Below are positions 8,959 through 18,609 of a DNA stretch of 64,000 nucleotides, piece by piece. The stretch lies in assembly GCA_016873395.1 (NCBI GenBank), contig VGXG01000004.1:1-64000 (forward strand), given 5' to 3'. Source of the stretch: Nitrospira sp. GTDB lineage: Bacteria > Nitrospirota > Nitrospiria > Nitrospirales > Nitrospiraceae. Position numbers and translations under genes: made by a program. Numbering within the stretch: position 1 is the stretch's first letter; the number at the start of each line of letters is the position of its first letter. The notes beneath the pieces were generated by a model, which was not told the DNA's origin, made no database searches, and saw only the letters and a program-made list of their open reading frames with translations.

Positions 8959-9056
8959 GCCGCCACTGTAGCGGGAAGGTCTGCGTTGAATCAAGAGATG
9001 GCGGAGGGAACGCGGGCCGGCTGCAACCGGCCCGCGCCGCTTCACGGTGATGTCGT

Positions 9057-9587
9057 TCAGCCCTCGCTTTTCCCGGCTCCAGACCGGTGCCGGTCCATCA
9101 TCTTCTCGTGCTCGGCCGTTTCCCTGTCCCGCTGCTCCGACGTCAGCAGCGCCCAGGCCTCGCGCTTGGCCTTGATGGCCGCGATGCGGAGCCCTGCTTC
9201 CAGACTCTCGCTCTGGGTCACCTTGGCCTCGATGGCCGTGAATTCGGCCTTCTCGTCATGCACGAGCGAGGCCAGTTCTCGTTCGGCGATCTGAATCTCC
9301 GCCTCGGTCTTGATTCTGGTGCGATCCAGGTCAAGGGACAGGGCCTTGAGTCTGGTCACTTGCTCCTCGGTCAGACCGATCTCTGTCTGATGTTTCAACA
9401 GGTGCCGCAGGTAATGGCCCGCGCCGCCATGGTGACCCATCGCGGCATGGGCTCCACGACCGTATTCCCCGTGGCCTCGGCCATACCCCATCTTGTGTCC
9501 AGACCCTTCATCGGCCCAGGCCGGTTGCAAGGCCAGCCCCAGCAAGAGCCCGATCGCCGTGATGCCAGTTGCAACTCTCCCTTTCAT
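9057..9587 (-). CDS. Spy/CpxP-like periplasmic protein
   Basis: It has an N-terminal signal peptide (LLLGLALQPAWA), then a Gly/His-rich segment (GHKMGYGRGHGEYGRG...HAAMGHHGG) that could bind metal. An alpha-helical part with GLTEEQVTRLKAL follows, the LTxxQ motif of the Spy/CpxP/ZraP family, and a second TSEQR at the end. Family members act as periplasmic chaperones or metal-stress sensors. It lies directly downstream of degP on the same strand, which fits an envelope-stress role, together with the two-component system beyond degP. Confidence 0.8.
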   Translation of the reverse strand: MKGRVATGITAIGLLLGLALQPAWADEGSGHKMGYGRGHGEYGRGAHAAMGHHGGAGHYLRHLLKHQTEIGLTEEQVTRLKALSLDLDRTRIKTEAEIQIAERELASLVHDEKAEFTAIEAKVTQSESLEAGLRIAAIKAKREAWALLTSEQRDRETAEHEKMMDRHRSGAGKSEG

Positions 9588-9623
9588 GACTCCTCCCCTT
9601 TCGTTGTATGGTTTCCTCCTCCC

Positions 9624-11141
9624 TCACACTTTGACGGAGATGAACAGGGATGCTCCGCGACGATTGATCAGCACCAGCACCCCTTGATCCTTCTTGAGAC
9701 CCGACGCGATCTTCTCGAACTCCTGCGTGGACTTCACCGGCTGCCGGTTGATCTCGCGGATCACGTCACCCTGAGCCAGGCCCGCCCGGTCGGCCTGGCT
9801 GCCCGGCGCCACGCGCACGATGAGCACCCCCGAGGTCTTAGCGGCGATGCCCAGCTCGCGCGCGGTCCGCTGGTCGAGGTTCTGTACCTCCAGGCCGGCC
9901 AGTGCATGATCGCGAGCCTGGTCGGCGCTTGCTACCTTGACCGGGCCCGGCTGCTCCCCGATCGTCACGCTCACATCCATCTCACGGCCGTTCCGGATCA
10001 CCCTGACGGTGGCCTTCGTGCCGACCGGCGTCCTGGTCACCTTCCGCTGCAGGGCGACCGCGTCCTCGACCGGCGAGCCCTGGAACCCGACGATGACGTC
10101 GCCCTGCTTGACCCCGCCCCGTTCCGCCGGACTGTCGTCGGCCACATCACTGACCAAGGCCCCCTGCGGCTGTTTCAGGTCAAAGGACTTGGCCAGGTCC
10201 TGGGTGAGGTCCTGGATGCCCACGCCCAGATAGCCTCGGACGACCTTGCCGGTGGCGACCAGACTGTCGTAGATCGGCTTCGCCATGCTGACCGGCACCG
10301 CGAACCCGACGCCCTGGTAGCCCCCGGTTTGCGAGACGATCGCGGTGTTGATCCCGACCAACTCGCCCTTCGTGTTGACGAGGGCCCCGCCCGAGTTACC
10401 CGGATTGATCGCCGCGTCGGTCTGGATGAAATCCTCGTACTGCGTGATGCCCATCCGTCCTCGCCCGAGCGCGCTGACGATGCCCAGCGTGACGGTGGAG
10501 TTCAGCCCGAAGGGATTCCCGACCGCGAGCACATATTCTCCCACCCGCAGCTTCGACGAATCCCCCCAGACGGCGAAGGGCAGATTGCGCGCGTCCACTT
10601 TGATCACGGCCAGGTCGGTCTTGGGATCGGCGCCGAGGACTGTGGCTTTGAACTCGCGCTTGTCCGGCAGCGTGACGGTCAGTGAGTCGGCGCCCTCCAC
10701 GACATGGTTGTTGGTCAGGATATGGCCGTCAGGCGACACGATCACGCCGGAGCCCATCCCGCTGCCCTGTCTGCCGCCACGAGGCTCCTGTGGCACTCCC
10801 GGTGGAAACGGCCCATGCGGCTTCCCTGGAAAGGGAAAGCCGAAGAACTCTTCCATCGGGCCGCGCGGGTCCGATCTCTCCTGCCCCGCGGCCCGGCTCG
10901 AGGCCGTAATGTTGACGACAGCCGGCGTAATCGATTGGGCCACCTCGACGAAGCCGTTGAGGGGGCCCGGTACGCCTGGACTGCCCGGATTGGCGGCTGA
11001 GCTGACCGGGCTTGCGAGGCCCGGGCTTGCGGAGCCGGATGCATGCGAATCGGTGTCGTAGTTCCCGGCCCAGAAAGCCACGGCGCCCAGCACGGCCAGT
11101 CCCACAACTATTCCTGAGAAGCGAGCCCATATCTTGTTCAT
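9624..11141 (-). CDS. degP: Periplasmic serine protease, DegP/HtrA (Do) family
   Basis: It is a chaperone-protease for misfolded envelope proteins. An N-terminal membrane anchor or signal (residues 7-25) and a Gly/Pro/Ser linker are followed by a trypsin-like domain with H146 (TNNHVVEG), D176 (KTDLAVI) and S250 (GNSGGA). Two PDZ domains follow (about 285-380 and 410-500), the second carrying GDVIREINRQPV. The 505 residues are complete. Its ribosome binding site (GGAGGTGG) adjoins the fixed end of a composite heptamer element (11153-11266), so the leader is largely repeat DNA. Confidence 0.95.
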   Translation of the reverse strand: MNKIWARFSGIVVGLAVLGAVAFWAGNYDTDSHASGSASPGLASPVSSAANPGSPGVPGPLNGFVEVAQSITPAVVNITASSRAAGQERSDPRGPMEEFFGFPFPGKPHGPFPPGVPQEPRGGRQGSGMGSGVIVSPDGHILTNNHVVEGADSLTVTLPDKREFKATVLGADPKTDLAVIKVDARNLPFAVWGDSSKLRVGEYVLAVGNPFGLNSTVTLGIVSALGRGRMGITQYEDFIQTDAAINPGNSGGALVNTKGELVGINTAIVSQTGGYQGVGFAVPVSMAKPIYDSLVATGKVVRGYLGVGIQDLTQDLAKSFDLKQPQGALVSDVADDSPAERGGVKQGDVIVGFQGSPVEDAVALQRKVTRTPVGTKATVRVIRNGREMDVSVTIGEQPGPVKVASADQARDHALAGLEVQNLDQRTARELGIAAKTSGVLIVRVAPGSQADRAGLAQGDVIREINRQPVKSTQEFEKIASGLKKDQGVLVLINRRGASLFISVKV

Positions 11142-11152
11142 TGATCCACCTC

Positions 11153-11266
11153 CATACCAACCTTGCTAGCGAGTCGTCAGTTTTCAGTCATCAGTTTTCA
11201 GTCATGAAACTGAAAACTGAACACTGAGGACTGATAACTTTTCCTTTGCAGTGAGCGGAGAGTTAT
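11153..11266 (-). repeat. Composite heptamer-repeat element, copy 2
   Basis: Read on the minus strand it starts with CTCTCCGCTCACTGCAAAGG, runs through CAGT-type and ACTG-type units around TCATGA, and ends with GCTAGCAAGGTTGGTATGG. That end continues directly into the degP Shine-Dalgarno. It agrees with copy 3 (34031-34148) at almost every base. The remaining gap to 11380 shows only a weak CCTGG/CCAGG inverted repeat. Confidence 0.88.
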
Positions 11267-11380
11267 TTTTCCTCCCGTAGGCTTAAATTCTCCAAGCCTG
11301 GACGGTAAGAGCTTCCAGGCCTGACAGGTGTACGATAACAGCCGGAGATGAGACGAAAATTAAGGGAAGATTAAAAGTAG

Positions 11381-12793
11381 CTAACGAGAGGGAGCCAGGG
11401 GCAGGACAACGGTGAATTGCGAGCCTTGTCCTATCGTGCTCTGAACCTCAATCCGGCCCTGGTGCGCTTCCGCGATCCATTTGCAGATGGAGAGCCCCAG
11501 GCCGGTGCCCTTCTTGTCGTGAGCCCGCGCCGCATCGGTCCGGTAGAACCGGTCGAAGATGCGAGCCTGGTCCTCGGGCGGGATCCCGATGCCGGAATCG
11601 GCGATCGAGAGTCGGGCGGCGTCCCTGCCGCGTGTGAGGGCGAGCGAAACCGTCCCGCCCCGGTGGGAATACTTGATCGCATTGTCCACGAGATTCAGGA
11701 TCAATTCCCGCAGCCGGAGCTCGTCACCCTGGACCGTGACCGGCTCCGATGTGCCGGACACGACCTGGACCTGTTGATCCTGGCCGAGGACCGCCGCCTG
11801 ACGCTGGATGTCCTGGACCAGCGCGTCGAGCCGGACCGGCTTGGACTCCATCCTCACCTCGCCGAGGTCCGTCCGAGCCAAAAACAGCAGTTCGTCCACG
11901 ATCCGGCTCATCCGTTCGATTTCTTCCAGGTTGCTTTCCAGTACCGATTTGTAATCTTCGGCCGGCCGCGGCCGGCGCAAGGCCAGCTCCGTCTCCCCCT
12001 TCATCACCGTCAGGGGAGTGCGCAGCTCGTGCGAGGCGTCGCCGGTAAACCTGTGCACCTGCCGGAACGAGGCGTCCAGACGGGCGATCATGGTGTTGAA
12101 TGTTGCGGCCAATCGGCCGATTTCATCCGATGAGGGCGGCGCGGTCAACCGCTGGGTCAAGTCACCGGCGGCAATGCGCTGGGCTGCGAGCGTGATGGCC
12201 TCCACCGGTTTCAGCGCGCGGCCTGCCAGGAACCATCCTCCGGCCAGGGCCACAAGCAGGGCCACCGGCGTTGCGATCAGAAACACCCCCAGGAGCCGGT
12301 GCAACGTATGCTCCACCGGGTGCAAAGAGGTGCCGACTTGGACGACGTTGACCAGGAGCGCGCCCCGCCTGATGGGAACCGAGAGAAGACGGAGGGGCGG
12401 CTCGCCTCTGAACTTGGCCGACTCGAACGTGGATCGTCCCAGGAGCGCCGCCTCCAAGGCGGTGGGACTCAGCGGAATGTCATGCTGCTTGAGGTGAGGC
12501 GATTGGATCGTTATTTTTCCGGCCGGACTGAAGATCTGGAAAAATTTATCCAACACCGCGAGCTCCGGGAATTCCACCGCGAGGGCCTCGAAAGAAATGA
12601 ACGGACCGGCTCCCTGCTGTTCCACCGCACGGACGGCCGCCACGGCCGCCTCCTCCAGCGACTGATCCACCTGGCTCCGCAGGTCGCGGGCCAGGACGGT
12701 GTAGAGGGCGAGCGCGACGGCGATGAGAATCAGGAGCAGGGCCGAGCCGTACCAGAGCGTGAGCCGAACGCGGATGGAGAAGTGAAAGAGCAT
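11381..12793 (-). CDS. Two-component sensor histidine kinase
   Basis: This is an inner-membrane kinase with TM1 at the N-terminus, a periplasmic domain of about 125 residues, TM2 (VFLIATPVALLVALAGGWFLA), and HAMP (RALKPVEAI...DLTQRL). HisKA follows with the phospho-acceptor His in ASHELRTPLT (about residue 255), then HATPase_c with N (NLVDNAIKY), DSGIGIP and GTGLGLSI boxes. It pairs with the response regulator upstream. I start at MLFHFSIRVR. The frame continues to 12823, but those ten extra residues (SHKPSAIS) are encoded by 7-bp repeats. Neither start has a clear ribosome binding site. The CusS/BaeS-like layout suggests metal or envelope stress; the signal is unknown. Confidence 0.93.
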   Translation of the reverse strand: MLFHFSIRVRLTLWYGSALLLILIAVALALYTVLARDLRSQVDQSLEEAAVAAVRAVEQQGAGPFISFEALAVEFPELAVLDKFFQIFSPAGKITIQSPHLKQHDIPLSPTALEAALLGRSTFESAKFRGEPPLRLLSVPIRRGALLVNVVQVGTSLHPVEHTLHRLLGVFLIATPVALLVALAGGWFLAGRALKPVEAITLAAQRIAAGDLTQRLTAPPSSDEIGRLAATFNTMIARLDASFRQVHRFTGDASHELRTPLTVMKGETELALRRPRPAEDYKSVLESNLEEIERMSRIVDELLFLARTDLGEVRMESKPVRLDALVQDIQRQAAVLGQDQQVQVVSGTSEPVTVQGDELRLRELILNLVDNAIKYSHRGGTVSLALTRGRDAARLSIADSGIGIPPEDQARIFDRFYRTDAARAHDKKGTGLGLSICKWIAEAHQGRIEVQSTIGQGSQFTVVLPLAPSR

Positions 12794-12990
12794 ATGGCTT
12801 ATAGCTGATGGCTTATGGCTCATGGTCCTGAGAGAAGAGCTAATGGCTTATAGCTTATGGCAAGAGGGAGCCGAGTCACTCCGAACCATAGGCCCTATGC
12901 CATAAGCTCTTTGGGCTCTCTGTCTGCTGCCATACGCCATAGGCTCTTGATGCTCTTGGCTTTGGCTATACGCCATTCGCCATTAGCTCT
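12785..12990. repeat. 7-bp repeat arrays between sensor kinase and regulator
   Basis: ATGGCTT/ATAGCTG/ATGGCTT/ATGGCTC-type units occupy the left part. Complementary CCATAAG/CCATACG/CCATAGG-type units occupy the right part, with short unique spacers. The whole spacer between the two genes of the operon is repeat-derived, and the array ends inside or against the coding ends of both genes. Confidence 0.8.
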
Positions 12991-13657
12991 CCGCCTTGAG
13001 CACGTAGCCGCTCCCCCGGACCGTGTGGATCAGCTTGCGTTTGTGCCCCCGGTCGATCTTGTTGCGCAGGTAATTGACGTAGACGTCGATGACGTTGGTA
13101 AACGTATCGAAGTCCAGGTTCCAGACATGCTCGGAGATCATCGGCCGCGTCAGCACACGGCCGGCGTTGCGCATCAGGTATTCCAGGAGGGCATATTCCT
13201 TGATCGTCAATTCGATGCGCTGCCCCCCGCGTGTCACCTCCCGGGTGGCCGGGTTGAGCACCAGGTCGTCGACTTGCAGAAGTCCCGCCGCCTCGCCGGA
13301 GCCGCGACGCAACAAGGCCCGGACGCGGGCCAGCAGCTCCTCGATGGCAAACGGCTTGGCCAAGTAGTCGTCTGCCCCTGCATCCAGCCCGTCCACCTTC
13401 TGATCCACCTTGGACCGTGCGGTCAGGATGAGCACCGGCGTGGTGATCTTCTCCTTCCGCAAGGACTTGAGGATGTCGAGGCCGGGCAGGCCCGGCAGCA
13501 TCAGGTCCAGAATGATCAGGTCATACAGGCCTTCGCTGGCCAGATCCAGTCCCTGGCTCCCGTCTGGAGCCACGTCCACCGCGTAGCTCTCCTCCTCCAG
13601 CGCACGCCGGATGAAGGAAGCGACCTTGGCTTCGTCTTCAACGACCAATATTCTCAT
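12983..13657 (-). CDS. OmpR/PhoB-family response regulator
   Basis: It has a receiver domain with the acidic pair VVEDE, phospho-acceptor Asp in LIILDLMLPG, Thr/Ser (ILTARS) and Lys (LAKPF). A winged-helix DNA-binding domain follows, with the family ending IDRGHKRKLIHTVRGSGYVL. I chose ATG 13657 (MRILVVEDE) over TTG 13663, giving 225 residues. It is transcribed ahead of the sensor kinase, separated by about 190 bp of repeat DNA. Together they are a CusRS/BaeSR-like pair. Its downstream targets may include degP and the Spy-like gene nearby, which is inference. Confidence 0.95.
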   Translation of the reverse strand: MRILVVEDEAKVASFIRRALEEESYAVDVAPDGSQGLDLASEGLYDLIILDLMLPGLPGLDILKSLRKEKITTPVLILTARSKVDQKVDGLDAGADDYLAKPFAIEELLARVRALLRRGSGEAAGLLQVDDLVLNPATREVTRGGQRIELTIKEYALLEYLMRNAGRVLTRPMISEHVWNLDFDTFTNVIDVYVNYLRNKIDRGHKRKLIHTVRGSGYVLKAES

Positions 13658-13670
13658 ACACAATCGGGCT

Positions 13671-13762
13671 AGAGGCGAGGGGCGAGGGGCGAGAGGTATG
13701 ACCTTTATCTAATATCATAACCTCCAGCCATCCTTTCCACCACTAGCCACTAGCCACTTGCC
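13671..13762. repeat. Two 7-bp repeat arrays upstream of the response regulator
   Basis: GAGGCGA/GGGGCGA units at 13671-13696 and CACTAGC, CACTAGC, CACTTGC units at 13737-13762 flank an AT-rich spacer (TATCTAATATCATAAC). The spacer could hold a promoter for the regulator gene. Confidence 0.7.
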
Positions 13763-13771
13763 GCGAACCAA

Positions 13772-15442
13772 TTATTTCGGCGGGAACCGGGTAATCGTAA
13801 CCGGCGCGAAGTCCAAGCGAGGACCGTCCGGTGTCCGGCGTGCGATCGAATGCTGGAGCCACGTGGCGTCGTCTCGCTTGGGAAAATCAGCCCGATAATG
13901 GGCGCCTCGACTCTCTTCGCGGGCCATGGCACCGGCTACGATCGTCTCCGCCACGTCCAGGAGCGATTGTAACTCCAAGGCCTGGATCAGATCGGTGTTG
14001 AAAATCTTGCCCCGGTCTTGCAAAACGACGCGGTCCGCCCGGTCTTTGAGCGCCCGGACCCGTTTCCCGGCTTCTGCCATCGATTCCTTGGTCCTGAAGA
14101 TGCCGAGGTTCAGGCTCATGGCCTGCCCAAGCTCGTCGCGGACCTGCCAAGCCCGCTCCAAACTCTTGCCCTCGTTCGCCATCAGCTTGTTGATCCGCGC
14201 CGCCTCGGCTCTCAGGGTTGCATCGGAGAGGGCGCGCGGCGGCTGGCTGGCTACGGCCTCGGCGGCGCGCAGGCCGGCCCGTCGGCCGAACACGATCGTC
14301 TCCAGCAGGGAGTTTCCGCCCAGTCGGTTGGCCCCATGGACGCTCACGCAGGCGCATTCCCCGGCCGCATAGAGACCGGGTAGTTCCGTTTCGCCCCACT
14401 GATTCGTGCGCACTCCGCCCATCTGATAATGGGCGCCGGGCTGGACAGGAATCGGCGTCTCGACCGGGTCCACTCCGGCGAACTCAATGGCCAGTTGCCG
14501 GATCTGGGGCAGACGTTCCTCGATCCTGGCTCGCCCCAGGTGTCGCAGGTCCAAGAGCACGCAGCCGTCCACTCCGCGGCCTTCCAGAATTTCCTGGCCG
14601 ATCGCCAGCGACACGGTGGAACGGGTGGCCAGCTCCATCTGGTCCGGCGCATACCAGGCCATGAACCGGTCGCCCAGCGTGTTCAGCAGGTACCCGCCCT
14701 CCCCCCGTGCTCCTTCAGTGATCAGGATGCCGGTGTCCTTGAGGGTCGTCGGATGGAACTGCACGAACTCCATGTCCATCAGCGGGACGCCGGCGCGGTA
14801 GGCCAGCGCCATGCCGTCGCCCGTGTTGATCACCGCGTTGGTGCTGGTGAGAAACACCCGACCGCTCCCGCCGGCCGCCAGGATGACGGCTTTCGCGCCA
14901 ATGGCATGGAGACCGCCTCGCTGGATATCCCAGGCGACCACGCCCCGGCAGCCGCTCTCCTCCACGATCAAGCTGGTGACGTACCATTCCTCGTAGACGA
15001 AGATCCGGTGCTTGAGCAGTTGCTCGTACATTGCGTGGAGGATGGCGTGACCGGTGCGATCGGCCGCATAGCAGGTGCGGACCGCGCCGGTCCCGCCGAA
15101 CGGCCGCTGCGCAATGCGGCCCTTCTCGTCCCGGCTGAAGATGACGCCCATGCGCTCCAGCTCCAGGATATCGTCGGGCGCCTCCCGGCACATCCCTTCG
15201 ATGGCGTCCTGGTCGCCCAGGTACAGTCCCCCTTTGGCCGTGTCGAAGGCATGTGCTTCCCAGGAGTCATGTTCGCCGATCGCCGCGTTGATGCCCCCCT
15301 GGGCGGCGACGGAATGGCTGCGGACGGGATGCACTTTCGAGATGATCGCCACGTCCATGCCGGGGACATGAGCCAGGGCCGAGAGGGCCGCCCTCATGCC
15401 GGCCAAGCCGGCGCCGACGATGAGAACGTCGTGGATCTTCAT
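13772..15442 (-). CDS. Succinate dehydrogenase/fumarate reductase-type flavoprotein
   Basis: This 556-residue FAD subunit resembles SdhA/FrdA. It has the N-terminal GAGLAGMRAAL, the RSHSVAAQGGIN motif in which His43 is the usual covalent FAD site, and the active-site region FVQFHPTTL. GARGEGGYLLN, HYQMGGVRT and ANRLGGNSLLE are also present. L-aspartate oxidase is the main alternative, but the histidine next to AAQGG argues for the dehydrogenase/reductase. No iron-sulfur or membrane-anchor gene is adjacent, so the partner subunits must be elsewhere. In Nitrospira the enzyme would serve the reductive TCA cycle as fumarate reductase, which is inference. Confidence 0.88.
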   Translation of the reverse strand: MKIHDVLIVGAGLAGMRAALSALAHVPGMDVAIISKVHPVRSHSVAAQGGINAAIGEHDSWEAHAFDTAKGGLYLGDQDAIEGMCREAPDDILELERMGVIFSRDEKGRIAQRPFGGTGAVRTCYAADRTGHAILHAMYEQLLKHRIFVYEEWYVTSLIVEESGCRGVVAWDIQRGGLHAIGAKAVILAAGGSGRVFLTSTNAVINTGDGMALAYRAGVPLMDMEFVQFHPTTLKDTGILITEGARGEGGYLLNTLGDRFMAWYAPDQMELATRSTVSLAIGQEILEGRGVDGCVLLDLRHLGRARIEERLPQIRQLAIEFAGVDPVETPIPVQPGAHYQMGGVRTNQWGETELPGLYAAGECACVSVHGANRLGGNSLLETIVFGRRAGLRAAEAVASQPPRALSDATLRAEAARINKLMANEGKSLERAWQVRDELGQAMSLNLGIFRTKESMAEAGKRVRALKDRADRVVLQDRGKIFNTDLIQALELQSLLDVAETIVAGAMAREESRGAHYRADFPKRDDATWLQHSIARRTPDGPRLDFAPVTITRFPPK

Positions 15443-15452
15443 GCGGCGGGAA

Positions 15453-15474
15453 CAGGACCGAAGGAGGGGTCCTG
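15453..15474. promoter_or_regulatory. Hairpin in the leader of the flavoprotein gene
   Basis: CAGGACC and GGTCCTG form a perfect 7-bp stem with an 8-base loop, ending 11 bp before the start codon, where a ribosome binding site would be expected. It might modulate initiation or serve as an operator. The remaining 200 bp up to gcvP show no recognised element. Confidence 0.35.
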
Positions 15475-15682
15475 ACTTTCGACGAGGGAAGGACCGGGTC
15501 TCCAGGCCTGTCGATTGAGCGTCCGATTCAGAGGAACCTTCCCCATGCCGACATGATGCCCAACTGGGTTGGATTAAGCAAGGTTGCGCGAACTGTTCGC
15601 TTCACTGGCTTCCCTCGAATATGATATATGAGAGTGTTCCGAGGGACTGAAGACTCTGATACCTGCCCAACCAAGGGACCCC

Positions 15683-18586
15683 ATGGCCGCGACTCCGTCC
15701 AATCCATTCGTCACGCCGACCGACAGCTTCGTACAGAGGCATCTTGGCCCGACGGATGCCGACATCCGGGAGATGGTGGCGATCCTCGGCGTGCAATCAT
15801 TGGAGGCGCTGATCGACGCGACGATCCCGGAGGAGATCCGGTTGCGCAAGCCCCTGGCGCTCGGCGCGCCCATGGGCGAGCACGGGGCGCTGGCGGCCTT
15901 GCGCGCCCTGCATGATCGGAATCAGGTCTTCCGCTCCTTCATCGGGATGGGCTACTACGATTGCATCACCCCCCCCGTCATTCAACGCAACATCCTGGAA
16001 AATCCCGGCTGGTACACCGCCTATACCCCTTACCAGGCAGAGATCGCCCAGGGACGGCTGGAAGCTCTGATGAATTTTCAGACCATGGTGGCCGATCTGA
16101 CCGGGTTTCCCGTCGCGAACGCTTCTCTGCTGGATGAGGCCACCGCGGCGGCGGAAGCGATGCACATGTGTCACAGCATCGCACAAAAAGAATCCAGCGA
16201 GGGCACGAGCAAGCAAAGCTTCTTTGTCGCGCAGGATTGCCATCCCCAGACCATCGCGGTACTGCGGACGCGCGCCCAGCCGCTCGGCATCACCGTGCAG
16301 GTCGGCAATCCGGACACGATTGATGTCGGGCAGCGCCTCTTCGGCCTGCTGATTCAATATCCGGCGACGGATGGGTCGATCCGGGATTACACGGGTCTCA
16401 TCAAGAAGGCCCATGCAGCCGGGGCCTTGGTGGTGGTCGCAACGGATCTGTTGGCGCTTGCGTTGCTGCGGCCGCCCGGTGAGTTCGGGGCCGATATCGC
16501 GGTCGGATCGAGCCAGCGCTTCGGCGTGCCGCTCGGGTCCGGCGGGCCCCATGCGGCCTTCCTCTCGACCAAGCAAGAATACGTCCGCCAACTGCCGGGG
16601 CGTCTTGTTGGCCTCTCAAAGGACGCAGCGGGGCAACCGGCCTACCGTATGGCACTCGCCACACGCGAGCAGCACATCAGGCGCGAAAAAGCCACGAGCA
16701 ATATCTGTACGGCCCAAGTGCTGCTGGCGGTCATGGCCAGCATGTATGCGGTCTATCACGGGCCGGAAGGGTTGAGACGCATTGCGGAGCGCGTGCACGG
16801 CCTGGCCCTGGTCCTGGCCGAAGGCCTGCGGCGACTCGGGCTGGAAGTCACCAAGGAGCCCTTCTTCGATACGGTCCGCGTCAAGCCAGGCGCTCTCTCC
16901 GCAGACCGGATCATGGCTCGCGCCCACGAGCGGCGGATCAACCTGCGTCGCTTTGAGGACGGCTCGATCGGTATTGCTCTTGACGAAGTGACTACAGAGG
17001 CGGAGATCCGGACCCTCTTGGAGATCTTTGCGGAAGACAGCCGGGCCGCGCCGTCCGTTGACGATCTCGCCGGCAAGGTCCCTCTCGGATTCCCGAAGGG
17101 ATTGGCGCGGACCAGCAAGTACCTCACCCACGAAGTCTTTAACCGGTACCACTCCGAGCACGAGATGCTGCGGTATATGCACCGGCTGGAGGCCCGCGAT
17201 CTCTCGCTCGTCCATTCCATGATCGCGCTAGGCTCCTGCACCATGAAGCTCAACGCCACGGTGGAAATGATCCCGGTCACCTGGAAGGGATTCGGGCGCA
17301 TCCACCCCTTTGCGCCGGCCGAGCAGACGCGCGGGTATCAGGAACTCTTCGCCCAGTTGGAGAACTGGCTGGCCGAGATCACGGGGTTTGCAGCCGTGTC
17401 GCTCCAGCCCAACGCCGGTTCCCAGGGAGAATATGCCGGGCTGCTGGTCATCCGGGCCTATCACCAACACAAGGGGGACCGTCAACGCGACATCTGCTTG
17501 ATCCCTGTGTCGGCCCACGGGACCAATCCGGCCAGCGCCGCCATGGTCGGGATGACAGTCGTACCGGTGGCCTGCGATGAGCGGGGCAACGTGGACTTGG
17601 CCGACTTGCAGACCAAGGCGCAACAGCATCGCGACAAGCTGGCCGCCCTCATGATCACCTATCCCTCGACCCACGGCGTGTTCGAAGAAGGGATCCGTCG
17701 GGTCTGCCGGATCGTACACGAGCAGGGCGGGCAGGTGTACATGGACGGGGCCAACATGAACGCGCAGGTGGGACTCTGCCGTCCGGGGGACATCGGCGCC
17801 GATGTCTGCCATCTGAACCTGCACAAGACCTTCTGCATCCCGCATGGGGGCGGCGGGCCCGGCATGGGTCCCATCGGGGTCGCCGCGCACCTGGCGCCCT
17901 TTCTGCCGGGCCATCCGGTCACGAAGCTGGGAGGTGGGGATTCCATCGGTCCGGTCTCGGCGGCGCCCCACGGCAGTCCGAGCATCCTGCCGATCTCCTG
18001 GGTCTACATCGCGCTGATGGGCGCCGAAGGGTTGACCAAGGCGACCCAAGTGGCGATCCTGAACGCCAACTACATGGCCAAGCGCTTGGAGAAATACTTC
18101 CCGGTGCTGTACACCGGCAAGCAGGGGTTCGTCGCCCATGAGTTCATCCTCGATGTGCGGCAGGCGAAAGCCAGCGCTGGCGTCGAAGTGATGGACATCG
18201 CCAAGCGCCTGATGGATTACGGGTTCCACGCCCCGACCGTCTCCTTTCCGGTCCCTGGGACCCTGATGATCGAACCGACTGAGAGCGAGTCCAAAGCAGA
18301 ATTGGACCGGTTCTGCGACGCGCTCGTCGCGATTCGCGGAGAAATCCAGGAGATCGAGAGCGGCCGTATGCCGCGCGACAACAACCTGCTGAAAAATGCG
18401 CCCCACACGGCCCAGGCCGTCACCGCGACGGACTGGAAGCATCCCTACAGCCGCGAGCAGGCGGCCTTTCCCACCCCGTGGACGCGCGAGTCCAAGTTCT
18501 GGCCGGCCGTGGCCCGCATCGACGACGCCTACGGCGACCGGCATCTCATCTGCACCTGTCCGCCGATGGAGCGCGACTCGTCATAA
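15683..18586 (+). CDS. gcvP: Glycine dehydrogenase (decarboxylating), P-protein
   Basis: This is the full-length single-chain P-protein (967 residues) of the glycine cleavage system. It decarboxylates glycine with PLP and passes the aminomethyl group to H-protein. The PLP lysine is K715 in [16 protein letters not shown]; the [10 protein letters not shown] motif and the N-terminal [13 protein letters not shown] are also typical. Start ATG 15683 lies behind AAGGGA. The T-protein (gcvT) is 5 kb away on the other strand and H-protein is not in the window, so the system is not one operon. Nitrospira could use it for C1 units or in reverse. Confidence 0.97.
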   Translation: MAATPSNPFVTPTDSFVQRHLGPTDADIREMVAILGVQSLEALIDATIPEEIRLRKPLALGAPMGEHGALAALRALHDRNQVFRSFIGMGYYDCITPPVIQRNILENPGWYTAYTPYQAEIAQGRLEALMNFQTMVADLTGFPVANASLLDEATAAAEAMHMCHSIAQKESSEGTSKQSFFVAQDCHPQTIAVLRTRAQPLGITVQVGNPDTIDVGQRLFGLLIQYPATDGSIRDYTGLIKKAHAAGALVVVATDLLALALLRPPGEFGADIAVGSSQRFGVPLGSGGPHAAFLSTKQEYVRQLPGRLVGLSKDAAGQPAYRMALATREQHIRREKATSNICTAQVLLAVMASMYAVYHGPEGLRRIAERVHGLALVLAEGLRRLGLEVTKEPFFDTVRVKPGALSADRIMARAHERRINLRRFEDGSIGIALDEVTTEAEIRTLLEIFAEDSRAAPSVDDLAGKVPLGFPKGLARTSKYLTHEVFNRYHSEHEMLRYMHRLEARDLSLVHSMIALGSCTMKLNATVEMIPVTWKGFGRIHPFAPAEQTRGYQELFAQLENWLAEITGFAAVSLQPNAGSQGEYAGLLVIRAYHQHKGDRQRDICLIPVSAHGTNPASAAMVGMTVVPVACDERGNVDLADLQTKAQQHRDKLAALMITYPSTHGVFEEGIRRVCRIVHEQGGQVYMDGANMNAQVGLCRPGDIGADVCHLNLHKTFCIPHGGGGPGMGPIGVAAHLAPFLPGHPVTKLGGGDSIGPVSAAPHGSPSILPISWVYIALMGAEGLTKATQVAILNANYMAKRLEKYFPVLYTGKQGFVAHEFILDVRQAKASAGVEVMDIAKRLMDYGFHAPTVSFPVPGTLMIEPTESESKAELDRFCDALVAIRGEIQEIESGRMPRDNNLLKNAPHTAQAVTATDWKHPYSREQAAFPTPWTRESKFWPAVARIDDAYGDRHLICTCPPMERDSS

Positions 18587-18609
18587 CCCTTCACTCGTGA
18601 GGTGGACCC

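Noticed and set aside
8959-9045. N-terminal extension of the gamma-carbonic anhydrase-like gene
   Set aside because: The extra 29 residues are Arg-rich and unlike the family, which normally begins with a short segment before the first hexapeptide.
9087-10685. Plus-strand frame of 532 codons over the Spy-like and degP genes
   Set aside because: It crosses two well-supported minus-strand genes and shows only antisense-type composition (many Arg, Asp, His, Pro).
12785-12990. CRISPR array between the sensor kinase and regulator genes
   Set aside because: Repeats are 7 bp, degenerate and contiguous, with no constant 25-37 bp repeats or unique spacers and no cas genes nearby.
15474-15682. Glycine riboswitch upstream of gcvP
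   Set aside because: I looked for the paired aptamer cores expected before gcv genes. Only a CCGAAGGAGG-like fragment next to a 7-bp hairpin is present, and it lies in the leader of the opposite gene.
17228-18544. Minus-strand frame of 438 codons inside gcvP
   Set aside because: The gcvP reading is certain over its whole length, and the opposite frame has no family signature.
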